NCBI GenBank assembly: GCA_015664885.1
Contig: DQPL01000028.1
Location: 1 to 63,763 of the forward strand
DNA length: 63,763 bases
Direction of reading: 5' to 3'
Source of the DNA: Gemmatimonadota bacterium
GTDB lineage: Bacteria; Gemmatimonadota; Gemmatimonadetes; Longimicrobiales; Gaopeijiaceae
The position numbers and the translations under genes are program-made. The stretch's first letter is position 1, and every line of letters begins with the position of its first letter. This document shows positions 33,949 to 42,887 of the stretch, in pieces. Below the pieces are notes generated by a model that was not told where the DNA came from, searched no databases, and saw nothing but the letters and a program-made list of their open reading frames with translations.

Positions 33949-35349
33949 ATGAACGACACTGCCCCTCACGACCTCGTCGTCCACGGAGACATCGCCCTTC
34001 CGGGGGGACACGTCCTTCGGGGCGGATGGATGGGAATCACCGGCGGTCGCATCGAGCAGACGTCCGAGACCCCACTGGTGGGGCGCGATACGCTGCACGT
34101 GTCGGGCAACGTGGTCCTGCCCGGTTTCGTGGATGCCCACGTGCACACCCGCTCCTACATCGACGAGGGCATCACGGCAACGACTCGGGCGGCATCAGCC
34201 GGTGGCACCACCACGATCATCGACATGCCCTTCGACAAGCCCGCTCGGCCCGTGAACACCCGCGAGCGCTTCGAGGCGAAGGTGGCTGATGTGAACGCCG
34301 AGGCCGTGGTGGACGTGGCCCTGTACGCGACCTTCCCACCTGAAGGGGATCTGGGGATCATCGCCGACCTCGTGGACGCCGGAGCCGCCGGGTTCAAGGT
34401 GTCGACCATCGAAGTCGATCCGGTGCGCTTCCCGCGAATTCCGGACGGCCGTTTCTACGAGGCATTTCAGGAGATCGCAAAGACGGGACGCCCGGTGGCT
34501 GCCCACCAGGAGAACCAGGAGATCGTCTTCTCCCAGGCGGAGGCTTTCCGGGCCCGTGGCGACACGGCAGCCATCGATCACGCGCTGAGCAGACCACCGG
34601 TAGCGGAGGCGGAGGCCGCCGGCAGGCTACTGGAGCTGGCGTATTGGACGGGTGCGCGGCTGCACATGGTGCACGGGACGCTTCCGCGGACGTTCGATCT
34701 CATCCAGTGGAATCGGAGCCAGGGCGTTTCCGCCACCGGCGAGACGTGCCTCCAGTACCTGCTGCTCACCATGGACGCGCTCCGGGAGTTGGGCGGCCGT
34801 GCCAAGTGCAACCCGCCGCTCCGGAGCCAGGAGGCGGTGGAAGGACTCTGGGCCCAACTCCAGGACGGAAGCATCGACATCGTCACGTCGGACCACTCTC
34901 CATATCCCCTGCACCGGAAGGAAACGCCCGATATCTTCGATGCCTTCGCCGGCATGCCCGGCGCGGAAACGCTGGGGCCGCTGCTCTACAGCGAGGGCGT
35001 GGCCAGCGGGCGCATCGACTTGGCTCGTTTCCTCGAGCTGATCGCGTCCGGACCGGCAGACGTCTTCGGCCTGAGCCGGAAGGGTCGGCTCGAGCCAGGG
35101 GCCGACGCCGACTTCGTGGTCTTCGACCCGGACGCCGAGTGGACGGTGGACGATGACGCGACGCACTACGCGGTGGGGTGGACTCCTTTCCACGGCCGTC
35201 CCGTCCGCGGCCGTGTGGTGTCGACCTGGCTCGGAGGCTGCTGTATCTACCAGGACGGTCACGTAACCGCGCAGCCGGGCGCCGGCCGCTTCGTCCGCCC
35301 GACGGAGGAGCGTGCTCCGGCGAAGACGGTTTCCGACACCGGGGAATAA
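33949..35349 (+). CDS. Dihydroorotase/allantoinase/hydantoinase-like cyclic amidohydrolase
   Basis: 466 residues. The binuclear metal site of the subtype is complete: PGFVDAHVHTRSY (HxH), DAGAAGFKVST (the carboxylated Lys), VAAHQENQEI (His), MVHGTLPRT (His) and VTSDHSPY (catalytic Asp). KCNPPLRSQEAVE is the allantoinase/dihydroorotase substrate-side loop. It should hydrolyse a cyclic ureide or imide in the cytoplasm. Sequence alone does not separate allantoinase from hydantoinase. Second gene of the AroM operon. Confidence 0.88.
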   Translation: MNDTAPHDLVVHGDIALPGGHVLRGGWMGITGGRIEQTSETPLVGRDTLHVSGNVVLPGFVDAHVHTRSYIDEGITATTRAASAGGTTTIIDMPFDKPARPVNTRERFEAKVADVNAEAVVDVALYATFPPEGDLGIIADLVDAGAAGFKVSTIEVDPVRFPRIPDGRFYEAFQEIAKTGRPVAAHQENQEIVFSQAEAFRARGDTAAIDHALSRPPVAEAEAAGRLLELAYWTGARLHMVHGTLPRTFDLIQWNRSQGVSATGETCLQYLLLTMDALRELGGRAKCNPPLRSQEAVEGLWAQLQDGSIDIVTSDHSPYPLHRKETPDIFDAFAGMPGAETLGPLLYSEGVASGRIDLARFLELIASGPADVFGLSRKGRLEPGADADFVVFDPDAEWTVDDDATHYAVGWTPFHGRPVRGRVVSTWLGGCCIYQDGHVTAQPGAGRFVRPTEERAPAKTVSDTGE

Positions 35350-35369
35350 CCCTCATTCCAAGAGCATCG

Positions 35370-36290
35370 ATGTCGCTTCAAGGTGTACTCCCGATTCTCC
35401 CCACACCGTTCACATCAGATGGCGCGGTGGACGAAGGCAGCATGCGTCGCCTGATCGACTTCGAGCTCGAAGTCGGTGCCCACGGTGTGAGCGTTCTCGG
35501 TTTCATGGGCGAGGCCCATCGCCTGGCGGGCTTCGAGCGGAAACAAGTTGTCGCCGCGTCGGTGGAGCAGGCCTCGGGCGCCTTCCCCGTCTGGGTGGGC
35601 GTGCTCGCTTTCGGCGCCGCCGGAGCCATTGAGCAGGCCCGTGAAGCGCAAGCGTTGGGAGCCTCGGGTGCGTTCGTGGCACCGCCCCCGATCCAGAGCG
35701 ATCAGGCGATCTTCGACTACTACGCGTCTGTGGCGGAGGCGGTCGAGATCCCCATCGCCATCCACGACTTCCCCGAGTCGTTCAAGACCATCCTCAGCGC
35801 GGAACTCATCGCGCGTATGGGCAACGAGATCGAGGGCGTACGCTACATCAAACTCGAGGACTATCCCGCGCTCGAGAAGATGAGCCGGATCCAGGAGCAT
35901 GCCCCAGATGCCATCGGGATCTTCGGCGGGCTCGGCGGGATGTATTTCCTCGAGGAACTCCAGCGCGGCTCGCACGGCATCATGACCGGCTTCTCCTGGC
36001 CCGAGGTTCTCGTCAGCGTGTACAACGCGTTCCGATCAGGCGACGTGGCGGGCGCGGCCGCCATCTTCGACCGGTACGTGCCGCTGATCCGGTACGAGTT
36101 CCAGCCTAAGATCGGCTTGGCGTACCGAAAGCACGTGTATCACGAGCGGGGCATCATCGACACGACATTCATCCGTCCGCCCGGAATGCAGATTTGTGAC
36201 TACACCCGCGCTGAACTCACAGCCGCCATCGAGCGCGTGGGGTTCAGCCTGAATCGCACGGGTGCACAGACCGTGGCTCCGGCGAGCTAG
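35370..36290 (+). CDS. Dihydrodipicolinate-synthase-family lyase
   Basis: 306 residues, (beta/alpha)8 barrel of the DapA/NAL family. VLPILPTPFTSDGAVDEGSM opens the barrel, GFMGEAHRL replaces the usual GTTGE loop, IPIAIHDFPES carries the position of the Tyr-shuttle region (here His-Asp), and YIKLEDYP holds the Schiff-base Lys. The altered GTTGE and YNxP motifs mean it is not a biosynthetic DapA; it should act on another 2-oxo acid. Start at 35370 follows homology; the longer frame overlaps the amidohydrolase gene. Third gene of the operon. Confidence 0.85.
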   Translation: MSLQGVLPILPTPFTSDGAVDEGSMRRLIDFELEVGAHGVSVLGFMGEAHRLAGFERKQVVAASVEQASGAFPVWVGVLAFGAAGAIEQAREAQALGASGAFVAPPPIQSDQAIFDYYASVAEAVEIPIAIHDFPESFKTILSAELIARMGNEIEGVRYIKLEDYPALEKMSRIQEHAPDAIGIFGGLGGMYFLEELQRGSHGIMTGFSWPEVLVSVYNAFRSGDVAGAAAIFDRYVPLIRYEFQPKIGLAYRKHVYHERGIIDTTFIRPPGMQICDYTRAELTAAIERVGFSLNRTGAQTVAPAS

Positions 36291-36322
36291 GAGCTGGGCA
36301 TCGCGTTCGAGACACGTTTTCT

Positions 36323-38425
36323 CTAGTCGCCCGCAGCGACCCTGACCGTCACAGCTTCACCCGGGTCCCCCAGGTTACCGCTATCGTCAACCGCTCGGCT
36401 GTGGATCGAGACCGTGCCCGCCCGGTCTGGCGTCCACTCGTAGCTCCAGCTCGTTCGACCGATCGCGGGGTGCCAGTTCGTTCCACCGTCAAGGGACAGT
36501 TCCACCGCGGCGACGACCCCACCACCTCTGTCCGACGCCGACCCACGGATCGTCATGACACTCCCCACAGAGCCGGCAACGGAAGTCATATCGATGGACG
36601 AGGTGGGAGGTATGTCATCCGTCGAGGCGGTTGATGCGACCAGATCCGGCTGCATCGTCGCCGGCTGAACGCCCATGTCGGCGAACAGGTTGAGCGTGGC
36701 CTGCTGGATATTCTTGTCAGGCCCGTTTGGGTCGACACCGACCCGAGTGTTCGATCCGTTGGCTCGCTCGGGCGGAACGCCGGTCTCGGAGTCATGATGC
36801 GCATCCAGCCCCCAGGCCCACTGAAGCGTCCCGGAACCGAAGACCAACGCTCCGCTCGAGTGGCGATACAGCACCGCGTTGTGCGTCGCCGTGCCCGATT
36901 CGCACCCTCTCCCCGGGTGCAGGCAGAAGAGTACGTTGTCGACCGTGGTTGCCGAGATCCGGAACAGACCGGGTGGGCGGGCGCCATTGTCGATGTCCGA
37001 GTCCCACTCGTGGCCGAGGATGCCCTTGATGGACACGTAGCGCTCGCCGGGCTGCAGTGCCGCGATCTCCGTGTTGCGCCAGATGCGTAGGCTGGCGAAC
37101 TCGGCGTCCACGATGAGAGGGTCGTTACGCCAGGCGTTGACCGTGAAGATGGTGCCCGTCAGAGCGTTCTCCGGCCACGCCCCTTCCGGGTTGTACGGCC
37201 TGTGGTCCCGGAACTGTCCCGTCCAAACGTCGTCGGCGGGGTCCATCTTGCGGGACACCTCCTTGTAGGTGACCAGCGTGCGGTAGGGCTGCCCGCTGCC
37301 GTCGATGCTCTCTTCCCAGCGGACCTTCCAGTACACCTCGTTGCTGCTGAAGAAGGCCACGTGTACGCCCGCTTCTCGGGCGGCCTCGACGTTGCGGCGC
37401 TGCTCACCCGACCAGTACTCGTCGTGACCCACCGACATGAAGATCTTGTGCTCGAGGATCTCATCGCCTCGCCGGTCGGTGTCTATGCCCGACGTGTAGC
37501 TGACGTCGTAGCCGTTACGCTCAAGCCACCGGACCATTGGGTACTCGGAGTTGAGCGGCATGTTGACCGCTCGATAGTGACGTGTCTCGAACGGGCGATT
37601 GTAGCTCACCTTGTGGGCGCGTGGCGGGCCGCCGTGAAGGCGCACCCTCTGGGGGTTGAGCCGTCCATAAACGCTGTGGCCCCCGTACCGGTTGTACGCC
37701 TGCCACGTCACGTCCGAGGTCTGGAACAGCATCTCCGAGTCTCCATCGTCATCGCGAACAACGAAATAGATGTGACTCGCCCTGGGCTCACGTAGTGGAT
37801 TCGCCATCACCGCCGCGTACGCCTCCCACAGCGGGTCGTCCTCCGCACCGGGCGGCAGCTGCGAGGGACGGAACTGGTCGTTCCGCCAGTAGTCGCCTTC
37901 GACAGGATCCTGGCGGACCAATCGAGCGAAGTAGATGCCCGACGTGGCGTCGAGCGGCGCCCGCCACGAGGCCGAGACGGCCCAGTTGCCACAGTCGAAG
38001 AGGGGCGCGCCGGCAGGCACCAACGCCCCTGCCTGATCCAATACGGGCACCTCTCCGGTCAGACAGTCGGGCTGGTCCTGCGGTAGCGCGGCCGAGGGTT
38101 CGATCGTGTCGACGCGTCGAGCTCCCGCCCCGCTGTAGTAGCCCATTCGGTAGATATCGATGCGATAGTCATCCGAGCCCGTCCGGATCTTGAAGTTGAT
38201 CGTCTCCCCCTGCCCCACGCTGATGTCGTCGCCGAAGCCCTGGATGCTCGGGTCCCCGTAGCCGTTGATGTCCCACTCGGTGGGAGGGTCTCCGGGCTGG
38301 CAGTTCTCTGCAACGATCTCGTTGGCCGGCTCATCGCAGGAGTCCCTCGAGATGACCGCGGACGTCGAGCAGGCCGGGGCGACCGCAACACCGAGAAGAA
38401 GGAAGAGGCGACGATGCCGGATCAT
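36323..38425 (-). CDS. Secreted N,N-dimethylformamidase large-subunit-like lipoprotein
   Basis: 700 residues. A hydrophobic start with APACS as a possible lipobox (residue 19). The main part matches the N,N-dimethylformamidase beta-subunit C-terminal-like domain: YGDPSIQGFGDDISVGQGETI, RIDIYRMGYYSGAGAR, TWQAYNRYGGHSVYG, KVSYNRPFETRHY, MSVGHDEYWSGEQR and FSSNEVYWKVRW. The YW...Y.E and H-D-E-Y-W region contains the mononuclear iron ligands in the known enzyme. The C-terminal 120 residues form an Ig-like domain (TIRGSASDRGGGVVAAVELS). Substrate unknown; the family includes amidases of small formamides. The catalytic domain looks complete. Confidence 0.8.
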   Translation of the reverse strand: MIRHRRLFLLLGVAVAPACSTSAVISRDSCDEPANEIVAENCQPGDPPTEWDINGYGDPSIQGFGDDISVGQGETINFKIRTGSDDYRIDIYRMGYYSGAGARRVDTIEPSAALPQDQPDCLTGEVPVLDQAGALVPAGAPLFDCGNWAVSASWRAPLDATSGIYFARLVRQDPVEGDYWRNDQFRPSQLPPGAEDDPLWEAYAAVMANPLREPRASHIYFVVRDDDGDSEMLFQTSDVTWQAYNRYGGHSVYGRLNPQRVRLHGGPPRAHKVSYNRPFETRHYRAVNMPLNSEYPMVRWLERNGYDVSYTSGIDTDRRGDEILEHKIFMSVGHDEYWSGEQRRNVEAAREAGVHVAFFSSNEVYWKVRWEESIDGSGQPYRTLVTYKEVSRKMDPADDVWTGQFRDHRPYNPEGAWPENALTGTIFTVNAWRNDPLIVDAEFASLRIWRNTEIAALQPGERYVSIKGILGHEWDSDIDNGARPPGLFRISATTVDNVLFCLHPGRGCESGTATHNAVLYRHSSGALVFGSGTLQWAWGLDAHHDSETGVPPERANGSNTRVGVDPNGPDKNIQQATLNLFADMGVQPATMQPDLVASTASTDDIPPTSSIDMTSVAGSVGSVMTIRGSASDRGGGVVAAVELSLDGGTNWHPAIGRTSWSYEWTPDRAGTVSIHSRAVDDSGNLGDPGEAVTVRVAAGD

Positions 38426-38707
38426 GGTGATGTCTCCGCGTCAGAGTAGGTTACGGCAAAGCATCTATCGCTCGCGTGCAAGACCCGTGCGCAAGCGACC
38501 GAAAGCCACGTTTGGCCGCAGTCGTTGGCTCCGCTAGTCAGGCCGGCCCGGAGTCGTCCGCTACAGCAGGTTACCTGGTACGCAGCTGCTAGGTCGGCAA
38601 CTTAGAGCACGGAGCCTCCGGACTCAAACTGTGCCAAGAACTGCGCCGACGCCGACCGACATGAGCCCGCTGGCCGGGCTTACGAACCTCAGGGACCTCA
38701 CTATCCA

Positions 38708-38946
38708 CCCCCGCAGTGTGTACATGTTCGGGAACGACCCGTAGAGGTTGTCACCCACGAAAGCCGCCCGAATCTGGGGCAGCCAGACGGTGAGGTGATC
38801 GTAAGTCTCGCCCGGCATATGGAGGATTTCGAACTGGACTCCACCAACCTCCATGCCATGGTGCGGCTCATCCACACCGTCGACTTGACCAGCTCCCCAC
38901 GGACAGGCACGATGGGTGGTACACCTTTCACGGGAAGGTATTTCAT
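38708..38946 (-). pseudogene. Metallo-beta-lactamase (alkyl-sulfatase-like) fragment
   Basis: The minus strand has KYLPVKGVPPIVPVRGELVK in one frame and GGVQFEILHMPGETYDHLTV, RAAFVGDNLYGSFPNMYTLRG in a second frame, switching near 38878. Together they are the middle of an alkyl-sulfatase/BDS1-like MBL hydrolase. About 75 residues remain of more than 400, with one frameshift. It overlaps the first 2 bases of the PhoD-like gene and occupies the upstream region of that gene, so PhoD's promoter region was probably formed by this deletion. Confidence 0.65.
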
Positions 38947-40570
38947 GGCCAGGGGACCGCTCGTCGACCGGCGGAAGTTCCTCGCAGGCAGCGCCGGCGC
39001 GATGAGCGCGGCGTTCTTTGGAGGCGGGCCGCTCGATGCCCTGACGAGCCGGATCGCGCCACGGCAGTCACAAGTCTGGGATGCCGGTCAGGTGCGACAC
39101 CTCCTCCCGACTGTCAGCGAGTCGAGGATCCTGCTCAAGGTCTCGTTCGAAGAGGCCCTCTTGGCGGCTCCCACACTCCGAGTCGGGGCGCGCAGTTTCC
39201 CGGGCCGGATGAACGATACGAGTGGCAGGTTCTGGCAGTTCTATGCCACGGACCTGGACGCGGGTGCCACCCACTCCCTTTCGCTCGTGGCGGCGAACGG
39301 CTCGTCCCTCTGTGAGCCATGGACGCTGTCCACCTTCCCTCCGGCGGATGCCCGCCCAGAGCGGTTCCGCCTCCTCTTCTTCACGTGTGCGGGCGGGCCA
39401 GAGGGCACCTACACGGGGATAGGGCAGCGTAGGGGGAACCTCCCCACCGCGATCCGCAACCGTCTACTGCGTCGGGCGCTGTCGTTCAACCCGGACGCGG
39501 CCGTCGCCAATGGAGACCACATCTACTGGGACCTCCACCGGTGGAGTGGCCAGCGCACGGGGGCGCTCAGCCCCAGAGCGGAGACCTCGAACTTCGACTT
39601 CTCAGGGTCCGTCTTCGGCACGAGCAACGAGGCGGCGCTCATGCTGGCGGCGGAACCTCAGATCGTGCCCGTTTACGGTACGAACTTCCGATCGACGCCG
39701 GTCTTTTTCCTACAGGACGATCACGACCACTGGGAGAACGACGCAGCGGGTGCGTTCCCGATCGCATGGTTTCAGCTTCAACTCGCCCGTGCGACGCAGC
39801 AACTCTACTACCCGGAGTTTCTGCCCGAAGCAAATCGACCATTGGGGCTGCCATGGTCGGCATCGAGCGACCGAGGCTACCTCTCCGAGAGCTTCGGCAC
39901 GATCCGCTACGGAAGCCTGGCCGAGGTCCTGCTCTACGACGTTCGCCGCACCATGACACTCGGACCCCAGGCCGTCTTCGTGGACCCGACCGTCGAGGAG
40001 TGGCTGCTCGCACGCACCACGTCTCCCGGGGTCCGCCACGTGGTCCACGCGCCTTCGAACCCCATGGGCTGGAGCGCCGGGAAATGGGGCGAGTGGTATC
40101 CCGACGTCCTTGACCGCGCCGTCGGCGCGCTCACAACGGCCGTTCCGAAGCCCTACTGGCAGGACGGATGGCTCAGTCAGCATGATCGGCTGGTGGACGC
40201 GATGTCGGGCATGCGGGCCCGCACGCCGCTCGTCGTGAGCGGTGACCTCCACGCGATTGGCGCCGGCACGATGCAGCGTTCCGGCACGCTGAACCTCGCC
40301 TCAAACCCGGTGACGACTGTCCTGAGCGGTCCGGTCGGCACGTCAGAAGGAGGCTTCCCGTCGGCGGTTCGCGGCGTGGGCTCCTCACCATCCGGGCACC
40401 TCGATCTGGTCGAGACCGTGCCACCCATCGAGCAACACGGGTTCACTCTAGTGGACTTCCTGCCCGACCGGATGGTGGTCAGCCTATTCCGTTGGGATGT
40501 GAACAGCCAGCCGCTCGAAGCGATCGACGGCTTGGAGCCGTTCTACACTACCGAGCTGAGCACGCCGTGA
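38945..40570 (+). CDS. Tat-exported PhoD-like metallophosphatase
   Basis: 541 residues. Twin-arginine signal (DRRKFLAGSAGAMSAAFFGG). PhoD-type metallophosphatase: ANGDHIYWDLHRW (metal Asp), FLQDDHDHWENDA (Asp, His), GWSAGKWGEW and VVSGDLHAIGAGTM (Asp, His). The family includes alkaline phosphatase D and phosphodiesterases that use Fe and Ca. GGGAAGG lies upstream of ATG 38945; the longer frame from 38795 runs over a pseudogene and is rejected. Confidence 0.85.
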   Translation: MARGPLVDRRKFLAGSAGAMSAAFFGGGPLDALTSRIAPRQSQVWDAGQVRHLLPTVSESRILLKVSFEEALLAAPTLRVGARSFPGRMNDTSGRFWQFYATDLDAGATHSLSLVAANGSSLCEPWTLSTFPPADARPERFRLLFFTCAGGPEGTYTGIGQRRGNLPTAIRNRLLRRALSFNPDAAVANGDHIYWDLHRWSGQRTGALSPRAETSNFDFSGSVFGTSNEAALMLAAEPQIVPVYGTNFRSTPVFFLQDDHDHWENDAAGAFPIAWFQLQLARATQQLYYPEFLPEANRPLGLPWSASSDRGYLSESFGTIRYGSLAEVLLYDVRRTMTLGPQAVFVDPTVEEWLLARTTSPGVRHVVHAPSNPMGWSAGKWGEWYPDVLDRAVGALTTAVPKPYWQDGWLSQHDRLVDAMSGMRARTPLVVSGDLHAIGAGTMQRSGTLNLASNPVTTVLSGPVGTSEGGFPSAVRGVGSSPSGHLDLVETVPPIEQHGFTLVDFLPDRMVVSLFRWDVNSQPLEAIDGLEPFYTTELSTP

Positions 40571-40659
40571 GTTCTCGACCCTCCCCGGTCCCGATTGATG
40601 GAGGTGGCCGAGCATGAGCGTGTCGGGAAGTCAACGGCACGTGCTATTTCGTGCGCGAC

Positions 40660-42087
40660 CTACCCTGCTCCGCCAATGCGCAGGACCTCGTCGAGCAGAA
40701 AGTCGATGTCCTCGATCGTCGTGCGGAAGTTCACGATGCAGGCCCGCAACGCGTATCGGCCCTCGAGGTAGGTGGGCGACATGTACGCGGAGCCCTCCTG
40801 GACGATGGTCTCGAGTATGTGTCGATTCAGCTCGTCGACTTCGCCCTCCGTCTCATCGGAGGAGGGCCGGAATCGGAAGCAACTGATGCTCAGCTCCGAA
40901 CCGAGGTGCTCGAGGGAGGGCTCGCGAGCGATGCGATCGTCGAGCGCTTCACGCAGCTCGATGTCTCTGCGAATCGTCTCCACGATGGCGTCGGCACCCC
41001 GAGCCTTGAGGATCGACCACACCTTCAGGCCTCGGAAGCGGCGTGTCATTTCGAGACCGTGATCGAAGAACGCGAAGCGTTCGATCGGGTCGGTCTGGGT
41101 GATAGCCGTGTACTCGCTCTCCCAGCCGAACAGCGCCCGGCTCAATGTTTCGTCTCGGAGGAGAAGACAGCCGACGTCCACCGGCGCGAAGAGCCACTTG
41201 TGGGGATCGAGCGACAACGAATCGGCGCGAGCGAACGAGTCCCGCATCCACGCGTACTTCGTGGTCGCCGCGGCCGGGGCCCCGTAGGCACCATCGATGT
41301 GAAGCCATACGTCCTGCGCTTCACAGACGTCGGCGATCTGCTCAAGCGGATCGATCGCGCCTGTGTTCGCACCACCGGCGGAGGCGCATACCGCGACGGG
41401 GACCAACCCCGCCTCCCGGTCCTGATGCAACCAGGCCAAAAGAAGTTCGGTGCGCATTCGACGACTCGCATCGACCGGGACCAGCCGGATCTGCTCGTCC
41501 GGCACGCCGAGTACGCGACCCGCCTTCTTCATCGAAACGTGCGCCTCGGTGCTCATGTAGATCGCCTGACGGTGCCTCGGGGCCGAGACGTCCGCTTTGC
41601 GGACCGCCAAAGCGAGCGCGTGGAAGTTGGCGGAGGACCCCCCACTCGTGAGGATCCCGCTGCCCTCACCGGAGAAGCCCACCAGCTCATCGAGCCACCT
41701 GAGCACGACACGCTCGACTTCCGTTGCCCCCGGAGCGGAACGCCAGGCGGTGAGGCCCTGGTTCATGGCGGACGCCATGGCGTCGGCGAAGATCCCCACC
41801 GGGTCGGGCGAGGTCACCACGTACCCGAAGAAGCGTGGGTGCCCGTTGTGCCGACAAAGGGGGAGGAGGGTGTCGACCCAGGACTCGATCACCTCGTCGA
41901 CGGCGATGCCCTCGCGTGGGAGAGGTGCGTCCAAAAGCTCCCGGATCTCGTGGCCTCGAGCCGAGGGTAGGATCGGATCCTCCTGCCCCCTCCGGACGGC
42001 CTCCCACATCGAGTCCAGGACTCGCTGGCCCATGCGCTGAAACTCTTCGTGGGAGAGGTCGAACGAGGGCGCGGCTCCTCTACTCAC
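40660..42087 (-). CDS. PLP-dependent decarboxylase (aromatic-L-amino-acid decarboxylase type)
   Basis: 475 residues. Group II PLP decarboxylase: HPRFFGYVVTSPDPVGIFAD, TEVERVVLRWLDELVGF, ILTSGGSSANFHALALA, DVWLHIDGAYGAPA (Asp that pairs with the PLP nitrogen) and SLSLDPHKWLFAPVDVG with the Schiff-base Lys. Likely substrates are aromatic amino acids such as Tyr or Trp. The start is GTG 42087, which overlaps the 3' end of the nitroreductase gene by 8 bases (42080-42087), so the two are coupled. An ATG at 42147 inside that gene would add 20 non-homologous residues. Confidence 0.88.
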   Translation of the reverse strand: MSRGAAPSFDLSHEEFQRMGQRVLDSMWEAVRRGQEDPILPSARGHEIRELLDAPLPREGIAVDEVIESWVDTLLPLCRHNGHPRFFGYVVTSPDPVGIFADAMASAMNQGLTAWRSAPGATEVERVVLRWLDELVGFSGEGSGILTSGGSSANFHALALAVRKADVSAPRHRQAIYMSTEAHVSMKKAGRVLGVPDEQIRLVPVDASRRMRTELLLAWLHQDREAGLVPVAVCASAGGANTGAIDPLEQIADVCEAQDVWLHIDGAYGAPAAATTKYAWMRDSFARADSLSLDPHKWLFAPVDVGCLLLRDETLSRALFGWESEYTAITQTDPIERFAFFDHGLEMTRRFRGLKVWSILKARGADAIVETIRRDIELREALDDRIAREPSLEHLGSELSISCFRFRPSSDETEGEVDELNRHILETIVQEGSAYMSPTYLEGRYALRACIVNFRTTIEDIDFLLDEVLRIGGAG

Positions 42088-42772
42088 GCACTGACAGGAT
42101 CTCGTCCAGCGGCTTCTTGATCTTCGCCACGCTGGGTACAGTCGCATCTTCCGAAGGATGACCCACGGCCAGGATCATCACCGGCTTTTCGGAGTCGGGG
42201 CGATCACACAGCCCATTCAGGAACTTCATCGGGTTGGGTGTATGGGTCAGCGATGCCAGGCCAGCGTGATGGAGCGCCGCGATCAGGAAACCCGTGGCGA
42301 TGCCGACGCTCTCGGGCACATAGTAGTTCTTGAACTTCTGTCCGTCGGCGAACTGTCCGTATCGTTGCGCGAAGATCACGATGAGCCAGGGCGCGATGTC
42401 GAGGTGCGGTTTCTCCTGGTTGGTGCCCACGGGCTCGAGCGCACGGAGCCACTCCTCGCTCGCGCCACCTTCGTAGAAGCCCTTTTCCTCCTCCTCAGCC
42501 GCGAGCCGAATCCGGTGCTTGTGCTCCGGGTTCGAGATGGCAACGAAATGCCAGGGCTGATGGTTCGCTCCGCTCGGTGCAGTCCCGGCAGCGAGAATAC
42601 ACCGTTCGATGATCTCGCGGGGCACTTCCCGTGAGGAGTAATCACGAACGGTGTGCCTGCGCTGCATGAACGAATAGAAGTCGTGGGCCGCCGTGACCAT
42701 CTCCTCGTCGGACATGTGGTGCCGGTGAGGGAGCGGGATCGGTTGGTATTCGAGTCGGTCCTGGGTAAACAT
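42080..42772 (-). CDS. Iodotyrosine deiodinase-like nitroreductase
   Basis: 230 residues, nitroreductase fold binding FMN. The family subset is set by the N-terminal motif RRHTVRDYSSREVPREIIER, the FMN loop AAGTAPSGANHQPWHFVAIS, the lid GFYEGGASEEWLRALEPVGT followed by EKPHLDIAPWLIVIFAQRYG, and YYVPESVGIATGFLIAALH. SGANHQPW and the E...Y...K lid are the marks of iodotyrosine deiodinase (IYD) and bacterial halotyrosine dehalogenases, unlike NfsB or BluB. It should remove halogen from ortho-halophenols such as mono-iodo-, bromo- or chlorotyrosine. The decarboxylase gene overlaps it. Confidence 0.8.
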   Translation of the reverse strand: MFTQDRLEYQPIPLPHRHHMSDEEMVTAAHDFYSFMQRRHTVRDYSSREVPREIIERCILAAGTAPSGANHQPWHFVAISNPEHKHRIRLAAEEEEKGFYEGGASEEWLRALEPVGTNQEKPHLDIAPWLIVIFAQRYGQFADGQKFKNYYVPESVGIATGFLIAALHHAGLASLTHTPNPMKFLNGLCDRPDSEKPVMILAVGHPSEDATVPSVAKIKKPLDEILSVRE

Positions 42773-42887
42773 CGGGAGTCGTCCATGAGGAGAGTGCGGA
42801 CTCTCGGTTGAGCCACCGGTAGGCCCACAAGATACGCCCAGCGGGGGCGCGGAAAAGCAGCCTCGACCAGCATCCTCGATCCGCGAG

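Noticed and set aside
40605-40660. Small hairpin (GGCACG/CGTGCG) downstream of PhoD as a terminator
   Set aside because: Stem too short and no T tract; not enough support.
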